64,000 nucleotides of DNA. Source: Knoellia sinensis KCTC 19936. GTDB taxonomy: Bacteria; Actinomycetota; Actinomycetes; Actinomycetales; Dermatophilaceae. A program made the position numbers and the translations under genes. The DNA lies in the NCBI RefSeq assembly GCF_000768705.1, contig NZ_AVPJ01000004.1, positions 248,001 through 312,000 on the forward strand, given 5' to 3'. Positions 24,992 through 33,761 of the stretch are shown in pieces. The notes beneath the pieces are model-generated. The model was given only the letters and a program-made list of their open reading frames with translations. It made no database searches and was not told the origin of the DNA. The first letter of the stretch is position 1; each line of letters opens with the position of its first letter.

Positions 24992-26349
24992 AGGTCACCA
25001 AGCTCAGCGGATTCCCCGAGTACCTGCCTGCGGAACGCATCGTCGAACAGCACTTCCTCGACATCATTCGCGAGACGTTCGAACTGCACGGGTTCACGTC
25101 CCTGGAGACCCGCGCCGTCGAGCCCGTCGAGCGGTTGCTCGGCAAGGGTGGCGACGCCGACAAGGAGATCTACGGCGTCACCCGGCTCGCGCAGCGGCCC
25201 GAGGACCGGAAGGACTCGGAGGCCGAACTCGGGTTGCACTTCGACCTCACCGTGCCCTTCGCGCGCTTTGTCCTCGAGAACGCTGGCAAGCTCGCGTTTC
25301 CCTACCGTCGCTACCAGATCCAGAAGGTGTGGCGTGGGGAGCGGCCTCAGGAAGGCCGCTACCGCGAGTTCACGCAGGCTGACATCGACGTCGTCGACAT
25401 CGGGGAGCTCAGCCCGCACTTCGAGGCCGAGATGCCGCTCGTCATCGCCGAGGTCTTCAGCAAGCTTCCGATCGGACGGATGACCATCCAGGTCAACAAT
25501 CGCAAGATCCCGGAGGGCTTCTACCGAGGCATCGGGATCGGCACGGACGACGTCACCGAGGTCCAGAGCACGCTCCGGATCGTCGACAAGCTCGACAAGA
25601 TCGGGCCGGACAAGGTCAAGACGCTGCTCGTCGAGGCGGGTCGCACCGCTGAGCAGGCAGACCAGTGCCTCGCCCTCGCGGCCATCCGCACCGAGGACCT
25701 GTCCTTCGTCGAGCAGGTGCGGGCACTCGGCGTGGAGCACCCGACCCTCGACGAGGGCCTTGAGGCGTTGAGCGCCGTCATCCGGAGCGGGCTCGTCAAT
25801 GCCCCCGGCGCCATGGTCGCCGACCTCAAGATCGCGCGCGGTCTCGACTACTACACGGGGACGGTCTACGAGACCCAACTCGAGGGCTACGAGTCGTGGG
25901 GTTCGTTCTGCTCGGGTGGTCGCTATGACGCGCTGGCGAGTGACGGCAAGACCACCTACCCAGGTGTCGGCATTTCGATCGGGATCTCGCGACTCCTCGG
26001 CCTCCTCCTGTCCAAGGGCCTGGTCACAGCGTCCCGTGCCACCCCCGCCGTCGTCCTCGTGGCGGTCGCGGACGAGGAGTCGCGGCGGGCTTCCGACGCG
26101 GTGGCGCGCTCGCTGAGGGCGCGTGGCGTCGCCTGCGAGGTCGCACCGTCGGCCGCAAAGTTCGGCAAGCAGATCCGCTACGCCGACCGTCGCGGCATCC
26201 CGTTTGTCTGGTTCCCGGGCGAAGGCGACGTCGCCCACCAGGTGAAGGACATCCGTTCGGGTGACCAGGTCGACGCCGACGCCGACACGTGGACCCCGCC
26301 GGCCGACGACCTCACGCCGACCGTGGTGGCTTCAACCCCGAGTCCTTGA
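24988..26349 (+). CDS. hisS: Histidine--tRNA ligase
   Basis: A 453-residue class II aminoacyl-tRNA synthetase. Motif 2 is YQIQKVWRGERPQEGRYREF, the histidine-binding signature is LDYYTGTVYE, and motif 3 is PGVGISIGISRL. The C-terminal anticodon-binding domain follows (VVLVAVADEESRRASDAVAR) and ends with a short acidic tail. The N-terminus KLSGFPEYLPAERIVEQHFL marks the actinobacterial type. GTG start overlapping the MBL gene. The 3' end overlaps the convergent membrane protein gene by 38 bp. Confidence 0.96.
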   Translation: MKVTKLSGFPEYLPAERIVEQHFLDIIRETFELHGFTSLETRAVEPVERLLGKGGDADKEIYGVTRLAQRPEDRKDSEAELGLHFDLTVPFARFVLENAGKLAFPYRRYQIQKVWRGERPQEGRYREFTQADIDVVDIGELSPHFEAEMPLVIAEVFSKLPIGRMTIQVNNRKIPEGFYRGIGIGTDDVTEVQSTLRIVDKLDKIGPDKVKTLLVEAGRTAEQADQCLALAAIRTEDLSFVEQVRALGVEHPTLDEGLEALSAVIRSGLVNAPGAMVADLKIARGLDYYTGTVYETQLEGYESWGSFCSGGRYDALASDGKTTYPGVGISIGISRLLGLLLSKGLVTASRATPAVVLVAVADEESRRASDAVARSLRARGVACEVAPSAAKFGKQIRYADRRGIPFVWFPGEGDVAHQVKDIRSGDQVDADADTWTPPADDLTPTVVASTPSP

Positions 26350-26923
26350 GTTCGAGCAGGGCCAGAGCCCTGATCATGTCGCGCTCCCCGCGCCGCCAGG
26401 CCCCGCTGGGGTCGTGACTCACCTTGGCGAGCGATGCCATGGGCTGGTTGGCGATCGCGCGCAGAGCGAAGAGGTCGAGGTCGTGGTCGGCGTCGATGAA
26501 TCGCTGCGCGGCTGAGGCCCGGCGAGCAAAGCGCCCGCGCTGAACGGCCCACCAGATCGTGACGATCAGGATGGGGACGAGAGCCGTCGTCCAGCCGATG
26601 ACGAGGGCGAATCGCTCGACGGCGCGAACCAGGTCGGTTCCGGCCTGCTCGATGTCAGTCCCGGCTCCCGCGGCGGACCGGAAGGGCCCGGCAACGCGAT
26701 CGTCGAGCACGGGGAGGTCGTCGACGGAGTCACCAGCACCGGACATCTTCTCGCGGAAGCCGGAACCTGCCCCCTGGAGCTGACGCCCCGGCTCGGCCAA
26801 CGCCATCGTGACGTCATGAACGCGTCGGCCGACCCAGGCCCAGAGGGCGATCCAGGCGACGAAGCCGAGGTCGGCGAGGATCTGGACGAGGCGGCGACCG
26901 GGCAGGTCTGCATAGAGCTTCAC
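26312..26923 (-). CDS. Small membrane protein of unknown function
   Basis: A 203-residue protein with two predicted membrane helices: about residues 14-32 (ILADLGFVAWIALWAWVGRR) and about 107-127 (IGWTTALVPILIVTIWWAVQ). A long hydrophilic loop lies between them, with helical content (VHDVTMALAEPGRQLQGAGS). The C-terminal ~75 residues are cytoplasmic and charged (ASAAQRFIDADHDLDLFALR). No family is recognised with certainty, though similar two-span proteins occur across actinobacteria. The start is the GTG at 26923; the longer frame upstream is a shadow of ald. Divergent from ald. Confidence 0.75.
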   Translation of the reverse strand: MKLYADLPGRRLVQILADLGFVAWIALWAWVGRRVHDVTMALAEPGRQLQGAGSGFREKMSGAGDSVDDLPVLDDRVAGPFRSAAGAGTDIEQAGTDLVRAVERFALVIGWTTALVPILIVTIWWAVQRGRFARRASAAQRFIDADHDLDLFALRAIANQPMASLAKVSHDPSGAWRRGERDMIRALALLELKDSGLKPPRSA

Positions 26924-26929
26924 GGGTCC

Positions 26930-26935
26930 TAGACT
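26930..26935 (+). promoter_or_regulatory. -10 element (TAGACT) of ald
   Basis: TAGACT predicts a start near 26942, about 39 nt before the GTG of ald. The leader contains AGGAG (26971-26975) as a normal ribosome-binding site. Confidence 0.5.
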
Positions 26936-26980
26936 CGCACTGCGGCACACCCACCGCAGCCCCACGACAAAGGAGTCCAG

Positions 26981-28096
26981 GTGCGGATCGGCATCCCCAG
27001 CGAGGTCAAGAACAACGAATTCCGGGTCGGCATCACGCCGGTCGGCGTGCATGAGCTCGTCACCCACGGTCACGAGGTGCTCGTCCAGAAGGGTGCCGGG
27101 ATAGGCTCCTCGATCACGGACGACGAGTTCGCTGCGCAGGGCGCCCGGATCATCGACTCCGCCGACGACGTGTGGGGCGAGTCCGAGATGGTCATGAAGG
27201 TCAAGGAACCAATCGCCGAGGAGTACCACCGGCTGCGTGAGGACCTGACCCTGTTCACCTATCTCCACCTCGCCGCCGATGAACCGCTGACCAAGGAGCT
27301 CGTCGCCAAGCGCACCACCTCCATCGCGTACGAGACGGTCCAACTGCCGTCCGGGCTGCTGCCCCTCCTCTATCCCATGTCGGAAGTCGCCGGATGTCTC
27401 GCGCCGCAGGTGGGTGCCTACTCGCTGACCAAGCCCCAGGGCGGCCGAGGCGTCCTCATGGGTGGCGTCGGGGGAGTCGCCAACGCCAAGGTCGTCATCA
27501 TCGGTGCCGGGGTCTCTGGCCAGAACGCCGCCAACATCGCGCTCGGCATGGGCGCCGACGTGACCCTCCTCGACACGGATCTCGACAAGCTGCGCATGAG
27601 CTTCTGGCGCTACAACAACCGCGTCCACGGCCTCGCGTCATCGACCCTCGCGATCCGTCAGCAGGTGATGGAGGCCGACATGGTCATCGGGGCCGTGCTC
27701 ATTCCGGGCGCGAAGGCGCCGACCCTGGTGTCCAACGAGCTCGTCTCGCAGATGAAGCCCGGCTCGGTGCTCGTCGACATCGCAGTCGACCAGGGCGGTT
27801 GCTTCGAGGACACGCGCCCCACGACGCACGCCGACCCGACCTACGAGGTCCACAACTCGGTCTTCTACTGCGTCGCCAACATGCCCGGGGCCGTGCCCAA
27901 CACCTCGACGTGGGCCCTGACCAACGCCACCCTTCCGTATGCCGTGCGTCTCGCCAACCGTGGCTGGCTCCAGGCATCACGCGACGACGCCGCACTGGCG
28001 CTGGGGCTCAACACCCACGCCGGGGACGTCACCTGCGCGCCGGTCGCGGAGGCGCACGGCCTCGCGAGCCGCGAACTCGCCGAGGTCCTCGCCTGA
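26981..28096 (+). CDS. ald: Alanine dehydrogenase
   Basis: A 371-residue NAD-dependent enzyme converting alanine to pyruvate and ammonia, and the reverse. The N-terminus [20 protein letters not shown] holds the substrate arginine. Then KVKEP with the catalytic lysine, FTYLHLAAD with the catalytic histidine, the nucleotide fold [20 protein letters not shown], and the C-terminal [19 protein letters not shown]. Length is typical. Some related enzymes also take glyoxylate to glycine, which would link to the glycine cleavage genes further along. GTG start with AGGAG. Confidence 0.96.
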   Translation: MRIGIPSEVKNNEFRVGITPVGVHELVTHGHEVLVQKGAGIGSSITDDEFAAQGARIIDSADDVWGESEMVMKVKEPIAEEYHRLREDLTLFTYLHLAADEPLTKELVAKRTTSIAYETVQLPSGLLPLLYPMSEVAGCLAPQVGAYSLTKPQGGRGVLMGGVGGVANAKVVIIGAGVSGQNAANIALGMGADVTLLDTDLDKLRMSFWRYNNRVHGLASSTLAIRQQVMEADMVIGAVLIPGAKAPTLVSNELVSQMKPGSVLVDIAVDQGGCFEDTRPTTHADPTYEVHNSVFYCVANMPGAVPNTSTWALTNATLPYAVRLANRGWLQASRDDAALALGLNTHAGDVTCAPVAEAHGLASRELAEVLA

Positions 28097-28118
28097 TCAC
28101 GGTGAAGCTCGCGTCCCC

Positions 28119-28185
28119 CCGACTTTGTGCCCCGTTGGGACTCTCGTCGCTGGGCTCCTCGCGTCCCAACGGGGCACAAAGTCGG
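28119..28185. repeat. Perfect 23-bp inverted repeat between ald and xerD
   Basis: Arms 28119-28141 (begins CCGACTTTGTGCCCCG) and 28163-28185 (ends GGGGCACAAAGTCGG) are exact reverse complements with a 21-nt loop. It starts 22 bp after the ald stop and ends 5 bp before the first possible xerD start. It is far stronger than the other hairpins here. It may terminate ald, affect xerD translation, or be a dispersed palindromic element. Confidence 0.75.
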
Positions 28186-28190
28186 CGGTG

Positions 28191-29126
28191 GTGACGGCGA
28201 TGACCGGCTCCGCGGTCGAACGCGCTGCCCGCGCGTGGCTCACGCACCTCGACGTCGAGCGTGGGGTCTCCGCCAACACCCTCAAGGCCTACCGTCGCGA
28301 CATCGCGCGCTGGACGGCATACCTTGATTCGATCGGAGTGGACGACCCCGCGGCGGTGACCGAGCGGCACGTCACCGAGTTCCTCATCCGGCTCCGCGAG
28401 GGAGATGCGGATCATCCGCCGCTCAAGGCGAACTCGGCGGGGCGGACGCTCGTGGCGGTGCGTGGGCTGCACAGGTTCCTCGCCCTCGAGGGTGACGTCG
28501 CCACCGACCCAGCGGCTGCGGTGAGTCCTCCTCCGCCGCCATCCAGGCTCCCCAAGGCGATCACAGTGAGCGAGGTCGAGCGGCTCCTGGACGCAGCGGC
28601 CGTGGGGGACACGGCCGGCTCCCTTCGCGACCGTGCCCTGCTGGAGTTGCTCTATGGCACGGGGGCGCGGATCTCCGAGGCTGTGGGCCTCGACATCGAC
28701 GACGTCGATGTCGAGGCCGGAGTCGTGCGGCTCGAAGGCAAGGGTGGCAAGCAGCGACTCGTTCCTTTGGGCTCCTACGCCAAGAAGACGCTCACCGCCT
28801 ACCTCGTGCGGGGGAGGGGAACGTTCTCGGCCAAGGGAAAAGGCACGCCGGCGATCTTCCTCAACCAGCGCGGATCACGCCTCTCGCGTCAGAGCGCATG
28901 GTCGATCCTGCGCTCTGCGGCCGAGCGGGCGAACCTCACGGGTCATCTGTCGCCGCACACGCTGCGGCACTCGTTCGCCACGCACCTCCTCGAGGGTGGC
29001 GCGGACGTGCGCGTCGTCCAGGAGCTCCTCGGGCACGCGTCGGTCACGACGACACAGGTCTACACACTCGTGACCGTGCAGCAACTGCGCGAGGTCTATG
29101 CCCAGAGCCATCCGCGTGCGCGCTGA
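28191..29126 (+). CDS. xerD: Tyrosine recombinase XerD
   Basis: A 308-311-residue site-specific recombinase that, with XerC, resolves chromosome dimers at dif. N-terminal SAM-like core-binding domain ([20 protein letters not shown]); catalytic domain with arginine in [13 protein letters not shown], lysine in [25 protein letters not shown] (H-x-x-R), [14 protein letters not shown] (histidine and nucleophilic tyrosine). All active-site residues are present. Start is GTG 28191 or ATG 28200; neither has a clear ribosome site, since the inverted repeat sits directly upstream. The likely target dif is in the same window at 62.5 kb. Confidence 0.94.
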   Translation: MTAMTGSAVERAARAWLTHLDVERGVSANTLKAYRRDIARWTAYLDSIGVDDPAAVTERHVTEFLIRLREGDADHPPLKANSAGRTLVAVRGLHRFLALEGDVATDPAAAVSPPPPPSRLPKAITVSEVERLLDAAAVGDTAGSLRDRALLELLYGTGARISEAVGLDIDDVDVEAGVVRLEGKGGKQRLVPLGSYAKKTLTAYLVRGRGTFSAKGKGTPAIFLNQRGSRLSRQSAWSILRSAAERANLTGHLSPHTLRHSFATHLLEGGADVRVVQELLGHASVTTTQVYTLVTVQQLREVYAQSHPRAR

Positions 29127-29132
29127 TAGTGT
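29127..29132 (+). promoter_or_regulatory. Putative -10 element (TAGTGT) of the parA-scpAB run
   Basis: TAGTGT overlaps the stop codon of xerD and predicts a start near 29139. This leaves about 45 nt of leader with GGGAGAGAG before the parA ATG at 29184. Confidence 0.4.
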
Positions 29133-29183
29133 CGTGGCGATCAGCGGGACGCTGACCGTTTGCACGCCAGTTCCGGGAGAGAG

Positions 29184-30146
29184 ATGGATTCGTCAGACAT
29201 CGAGGCCATGGTGACCGAAGTGGATGAGACCACCGAGGTGGGGAGCGCCAAGAGGACCCCGAGCCGGGATGGCCATTTGCCCGGAACCGAGCAGGCCGCC
29301 AACGGCCAGGTCGGCCCCACGGGGCGCCCGATGCCGGTCTTCCCGGAGCCGCAACCCCTCACCAGCCATGGTCCGGCCCGAGTCATTGCCATGTGCAACC
29401 AGAAGGGCGGCGTCGGCAAGACGACGACGACGATCAACCTGGGGGCAGCGCTCGCGGAGTACGGCCGGCGCGTGCTTCTCGTCGACTTCGACCCTCAGGG
29501 TGCGTTGTCGGTCGGTCTGGGCATCCAGGCCCACAACCTCGACGTCACCGTCTACAACCTCCTCACCGAGCGCGGGCATGACGTGCGTGACGTGATCCAG
29601 GAGACCAAGGTCCCCGATCTCCACGTCCTCCCCGCCAACATCGAACTGTCCGCGGCCGAGGTCCAGCTCGTCGGTGAGGTCGCCCGCGAGCAGATCCTCG
29701 CGCGCGTGTTGCGGCCCGTCCTCGACGACTACGACGTCATCCTCATCGACTGCCAGCCGTCCCTCGGTCTGCTCACGGTCAACGCCCTCACGGCGGCCCA
29801 CGGCGTGCTCATCCCGCTCGAATGCGAGTTCTTCGCGCTGCGCGGCGTGGCCCTGCTCGTCGAGACGATCGAGAAGATCACCGACCGGCTCAACCCGCGC
29901 CTTGAGATCGACGGGCTCCTTGCGACGATGTACGACGGCCGCACGCTCCACAACAAGGACATTGTCGCGAGCATCGTCGGGCACTTCGGCGACAAGGTCT
30001 TCCACACGGTCATCAGCCGCACTGTGAAGTTCCCCGACGCAACCCTCGCTGCCGAGCCGATCACCACCTATGACTCGACCCACAAGGGGGCTGGCGCCTA
30101 CCGCCAGTTGGCCAGGGAGCTCGTGGCTCGTGGCGGAGCGGCCTGA
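29184..30146 (+). CDS. ParA/Soj-family ATPase next to scpAB
   Basis: A 320-residue deviant Walker ATPase. Residues ~1-70 are a variable hydrophilic leader. Then MCNQKGGVGKTTTTINLGAA (Walker A with signature lysine), LLVDFDPQGALSVGLG and VILIDCQPSLGLLTVNALTA. No parB is next to it, so it is an orphan like mycobacterial Rv1708, which occupies the same place before scpA. It probably acts in chromosome organisation near SMC-ScpAB; this is inference. The ATG at 29184 has a good ribosome site; a TTG at 29160 would add 8 residues. Confidence 0.9.
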   Translation: MDSSDIEAMVTEVDETTEVGSAKRTPSRDGHLPGTEQAANGQVGPTGRPMPVFPEPQPLTSHGPARVIAMCNQKGGVGKTTTTINLGAALAEYGRRVLLVDFDPQGALSVGLGIQAHNLDVTVYNLLTERGHDVRDVIQETKVPDLHVLPANIELSAAEVQLVGEVAREQILARVLRPVLDDYDVILIDCQPSLGLLTVNALTAAHGVLIPLECEFFALRGVALLVETIEKITDRLNPRLEIDGLLATMYDGRTLHNKDIVASIVGHFGDKVFHTVISRTVKFPDATLAAEPITTYDSTHKGAGAYRQLARELVARGGAA

Positions 30147-30150
30147 CGCC

Positions 30151-31032
30151 ATGACCGAGGCCCCCGGCGGTGTGATCACGCGGCGGGCGGCGACCACGGC
30201 CTTCGAGGTCCACCTCGAGAACTTCTCCGGCCCGTTCGACCTCCTCCTCGGTCTCATCTCCAAGCACAAGCTCGACATCACCGAAATCGCTCTCGCGAAG
30301 GTCACTGACGAGTTCATCGCGCACATCAAGGCCGAGCAGGCCAAGGGAGGCGACGGCTGGGACCTCTCGCAGGCCTCCGAGTTCCTTCTCGTGGCCGCAA
30401 CCCTGCTCGACATCAAGGCCGCACGGCTGCTGCCCCAGATCGGGCCCGAGGACGAAGAGGATCTGGCCCTCATCGAGGCGCGGGACCTGCTCTTCGCACG
30501 GCTCCTCCAATACCGCGCCTTCAAGGACATTGCGAGGACGTTCGAGGAGCGGATGGCGACGGCAGGTCGCATGACCGCGCGACAGGCGGGACTCGAGCCG
30601 CAGTTCGCGGCACTCCTGCCCGAGCTCATCTTCACGATCACGCCCGACCAACTCGCGATGATCGCCGCCGGAGCCCTGACCCCGAAGACTCCCGACGTCG
30701 TCGGACTCGGCCACCTCCACGCTCCTGCCGTGAGCGTCCGGGAGCAGGCGACGATCATCGGTGAGCGGCTGCGTCGGGACGGTGTGTCTTCCTTCCGCAC
30801 CCTCGTCCGGGACGCCGACAACACACTTGTCATCGTCGCCCGATTCCTGGCGCTCCTCGAACTGTTCCGCGAGTCGTCGATCACCTTCGAGCAGGCCGAG
30901 GCACTCGGCGAACTCACCGTTCGGTGGACCGGGTCCATGGACGGCGACATCGAGGTGACCGACGAGTTCGACGACAACGCGTCCGAGGACGGGACGCTCC
31001 CCATCGATCAGCGAGAGGCTGACCATGACTGA
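30151..31032 (+). CDS. scpA: Segregation and condensation protein A
   Basis: A 293-residue kleisin that bridges the SMC dimer together with ScpB. The diagnostic start FEVHLENFSGPFDLLLGLIS and the helix KLDITEIALAKVTDEFI bind the SMC neck. QASEFLLVAATLLDIKAARL and RFLALLELFRESSITFEQAE complete the family pattern. The middle is variable. It follows parA by 4 bp and overlaps scpB by 8 bp. The ATG at 30151 fits; the frame upstream is not used. Confidence 0.95.
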   Translation: MTEAPGGVITRRAATTAFEVHLENFSGPFDLLLGLISKHKLDITEIALAKVTDEFIAHIKAEQAKGGDGWDLSQASEFLLVAATLLDIKAARLLPQIGPEDEEDLALIEARDLLFARLLQYRAFKDIARTFEERMATAGRMTARQAGLEPQFAALLPELIFTITPDQLAMIAAGALTPKTPDVVGLGHLHAPAVSVREQATIIGERLRRDGVSSFRTLVRDADNTLVIVARFLALLELFRESSITFEQAEALGELTVRWTGSMDGDIEVTDEFDDNASEDGTLPIDQREADHD

Positions 31033-31729
31033 GACACCGGCGGCGAGCGCCCAGGACCCGACACCTGACGATGTCGTCGTGGACGCGGCCGTGGACGACG
31101 CCACTGTCGAGGGCCCAGACGACGCCGGCGTGGCAGAGGCCGCGGCCGATCAGATGGTCTTCGACGTCAATGACTTCCCGGGCGGACTCCCTGGGGCGAT
31201 CGAGGCCGTCCTCATGGTCGTGGACGAGCCTGTCAGTGAGATGGCCCTCGCCTCTGCCCTCGAGGTGCCCGTGCCGGAGATCGAGTCCGCACTGGTCGAG
31301 CTCGAAGACGGGTATGCCGCCCAGCACCGAGGCTTCACGCTCCGTCACGTGGGGGGCGGGTGGCGCATCTACAGCCGCTCCGATTACGCACCCGCCGTCA
31401 GCCGGTTTATCCTCGACGGGCAGCAGGCCAAACTCACCCAGGCATCGCTCGAGACGCTTGCGGTCATCGCCTACCGGCAGCCGGTGTCGCGCTCTCGGGT
31501 CTCGGCGGTCCGAGGTGTCAACGTCGACGGGGTCATCCGCACCCTCGTGACGCGAGGCCTCATCGAAGAAATGGGCTCTGACGAGGACACGTCCGCCACC
31601 CTCTACGGGACGACGTCCACCTTCCTCGAGCGGCTTGGCCTGCAGTCCCTCGATGACCTACCCGCCCTAGCCCCCTACCTTCCGGAGGTCGACGTGCTCG
31701 ACGAGATCGCAGAGAGCGGTCGGGCATGA
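31025..31729 (+). CDS. scpB: Segregation and condensation protein B
   Basis: A 234-residue dimeric partner of ScpA with two winged helices (GAIEAVLMVVDEPVSEMALA, then LTQASLETLAVIAYRQPVSR with the strongly conserved AYRQP, and VDGVIRTLVTRGLIEEMG). The first ~45 residues are an acidic, Ala/Asp-rich extension. It overlaps scpA by 8 bp and rluB by 4 bp (ATGA). Confidence 0.95.
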   Translation: MTETPAASAQDPTPDDVVVDAAVDDATVEGPDDAGVAEAAADQMVFDVNDFPGGLPGAIEAVLMVVDEPVSEMALASALEVPVPEIESALVELEDGYAAQHRGFTLRHVGGGWRIYSRSDYAPAVSRFILDGQQAKLTQASLETLAVIAYRQPVSRSRVSAVRGVNVDGVIRTLVTRGLIEEMGSDEDTSATLYGTTSTFLERLGLQSLDDLPALAPYLPEVDVLDEIAESGRA

Positions 31730-32643
31730 CCCCGCCGCAGAGCAGGCGCGGCGGGTCCGCCAAGAAGCCGTCAGGCGGTCGCGGGACTCCGCAGGGAGGC
31801 CGTGGTGGGGCAGGTGCCGGGACTGGAGGTGGACGACCGCGCGGAGTCGGCACGACCAAGAAGAGCCAGCCGACATCCATGCCGGAGCGACGCAAGGCCA
31901 AGCCTGTCGACGTTCACGACCCTGACGGCATACGACTTCAGAAGCTGCTCGCGTCCGCGGGAGTCGGATCGCGGCGCGTCTGCGAACAGATGATCACCGA
32001 GGGTCGCGTGGAGGTGGACGGCCAGATCGTCACCGAACTGGGGGTCCGGATCAACGCCGACCAGGTGGTTCATGTCGATGGCGTGCGCGTCACCTTGGAT
32101 GAGTCTCGGGTCTACCTCGCCTTCAACAAGCCGCTCAACGTCGTGACGTCGATGAACGACGAGCTGGGTCGGATCGACATCGGCGACTACTTCGGTGACC
32201 GCAAGGAGCGACTGTTCCACGTCGGTCGCCTCGACGCGGACACCGAGGGACTCCTGCTCCTGACCAACGACGGTGATCTGGCGCACCGGCTCCAGCACCC
32301 CAAGTACGGCGTGCTGAAGACCTACCTCGCGCAGATCCGGGGCCCCGTCCCGCGCGACCTCGGCAAGCGACTGCGTGAAGGCATCGAGCTCGACGACGGG
32401 CCCGTGCAGGTCGACTCGTTCCGGGTCGTCGACAGCCAGCCCGGCAAGGCGATCGTCGAGGTGATCCTCCACGAGGGCCGCAAGCACATCGTGCGGCGCA
32501 TGCTCGCCGAGGCCGGTCATCCGGTGCTCTCGCTCGTGCGAACGCAGGTGGGCCCCATCCGGCTCGGCGACACCAAGCCCGGCAAGTTCCGCCGCCTCAG
32601 CAAGGGCGAGATCGGCGAGCTGTACTCCGCGGCGGGGATGTGA
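31726..32643 (+). CDS. RluB-family 23S rRNA pseudouridine synthase
   Basis: A 305-residue RsuA/RluB-type pseudouridine synthase. A basic Gly/Arg/Ser-rich tail of ~60 residues leads to the S4 RNA-binding domain (RLQKLLASAGVGSRRVCEQM). The catalytic domain has VGRLDADTEGLLLLTNDGDL, with the catalytic Asp, and HEGRKHIVRRMLAEAGHPV. Position after scpAB is typical. It overlaps scpB and tyrA, each by 4 bp. The exact uridine target is not told by sequence. Confidence 0.93.
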   Translation: MTPPQSRRGGSAKKPSGGRGTPQGGRGGAGAGTGGGRPRGVGTTKKSQPTSMPERRKAKPVDVHDPDGIRLQKLLASAGVGSRRVCEQMITEGRVEVDGQIVTELGVRINADQVVHVDGVRVTLDESRVYLAFNKPLNVVTSMNDELGRIDIGDYFGDRKERLFHVGRLDADTEGLLLLTNDGDLAHRLQHPKYGVLKTYLAQIRGPVPRDLGKRLREGIELDDGPVQVDSFRVVDSQPGKAIVEVILHEGRKHIVRRMLAEAGHPVLSLVRTQVGPIRLGDTKPGKFRRLSKGEIGELYSAAGM

Positions 32644-33734
32644 CCGAGGCCGCCGCCCCCGAGCGCGTCCACATCATCGGAACCGGGCTCATCGGGACCA
32701 GCCTCGGACTGGCCCTGACCCGCGCCGGCGAGTCGGTGACGCTCGAGGACCTGTCGACCACCAACGCCGCCCTCGCGCGGGACCTCGGGGCCGGAAAGAC
32801 ATCCGTCGACGTCGACCCGGACCTCGTGGTCGTCGCGACACCACCTGACGTCACGGCTGCGTGCGTTGCTCGGGCATTGGATCGCTGGCCCCACGCCGTG
32901 GTCACTGATGTCGCGTCGGTCAAGGTCGCGATCATCGACGCACTACGCTTGGAGGGCGCGGACCTCGCACGCTTCTGCGGGTCACATCCGATGGCTGGCC
33001 GCGAGCGCAGTGGAGCCGTCGCCGGTCGTCACGATCTCTTCCACGGCCGGGCGTGGGTGCTCACGCCAACGGTGGAGACATCGGAGACCGCAGTGGCACT
33101 GGTTCGCTCCGTGGCGGCCACCGTGGGGTCGGCCGTCGTCACCCTGGAGCCCGAGGAGCATGACGCTGCGGTGGCCTCGGTCTCCCACGTGCCCCAACTC
33201 GTCGCGAGCCTCGTCGCAGCCCGCCTCGAGCATCTGGCCGACTCGTCAGTCGCACTGGCCGGGCAGGGACTGCGCGACGTCACGCGCATCGCGGCGAGTG
33301 ACCCCCACTTGTGGACCCAGATCCTCTCCGGCAACGCTCACGCTGTGCGCGACATCCTCGCTGCGCTGGCGACCGACCTCCACGCCGTGATCGGCGCGCT
33401 CGATGCCTTGGGCTCAGATCAGGACGCACTTGGCGCGCGGGGCACCTTGGCGCGCGCGATCGCGGCCGGCAACGCGGGCCACGCACGCATTCCGGGCAAG
33501 CATGGAGCCGCACCCACGGCATATGCCACGGTTCGAGTTCTCATCCCGGACGAGCCGGGACAACTCGGCCGGCTGTTTGCCGACGTCGGCGCGATCGGCA
33601 CCAACATCGAGGAGTTCCACCTCGATCACGGCTTGGGGCAAGCCTTCGGGCTCGCCGAGATCGACGTTGTCCCAGGTGCGGCCGCTGCGTTGGCGGAGGG
33701 TCTTGAGGAGCGCGGCTGGCGGCTGCACGGATGA
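32640..33734 (+). CDS. tyrA: Prephenate dehydrogenase
   Basis: A 364-residue TyrA that oxidises prephenate to 4-hydroxyphenylpyruvate for tyrosine. N-terminal NAD fold VHIIGTGLIGTSLGLALTRA; the active-site histidine region SHPMAGRERSGAVAGRHDLF; the helical dimer domain with SHVPQLVASLVAARL. A C-terminal ACT domain (VRVLIPDEPGQLGRLFADVG) suggests feedback control by an amino acid. GTG start overlaps rluB by 4 bp. It is inserted between rluB and cmk, which are often direct neighbours. Confidence 0.93.
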   Translation: MTEAAAPERVHIIGTGLIGTSLGLALTRAGESVTLEDLSTTNAALARDLGAGKTSVDVDPDLVVVATPPDVTAACVARALDRWPHAVVTDVASVKVAIIDALRLEGADLARFCGSHPMAGRERSGAVAGRHDLFHGRAWVLTPTVETSETAVALVRSVAATVGSAVVTLEPEEHDAAVASVSHVPQLVASLVAARLEHLADSSVALAGQGLRDVTRIAASDPHLWTQILSGNAHAVRDILAALATDLHAVIGALDALGSDQDALGARGTLARAIAAGNAGHARIPGKHGAAPTAYATVRVLIPDEPGQLGRLFADVGAIGTNIEEFHLDHGLGQAFGLAEIDVVPGAAAALAEGLEERGWRLHG

Positions 33735-33748
33735 GGCTCCCGACCCTT

Positions 33749-33754
33749 TAGGCT
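33749..33754 (+). promoter_or_regulatory. -10 element (TAGGCT) of cmk, leaderless spacing
   Basis: TAGGCT lies 7 nt before the cmk ATG in the 27-bp gap after tyrA. It allows transcription of cmk-acyltransferase-der separately from the upstream run. Confidence 0.5.
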
Positions 33755-33761
33755 GACCGCC

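Noticed and set aside
24538-26238. Long open frame on the minus strand opposite hisS (566 codons)
   Set aside because: It mirrors the codon pattern of hisS and the MBL gene on the other strand, a common effect at high GC. Its translation resembles no family and is rich in Arg, Asp and Gly.
29193-31004. 603-codon minus-strand frame opposite parA-scpA
   Set aside because: Runs across the junction of two well-supported plus-strand genes and shows low-complexity composition only.
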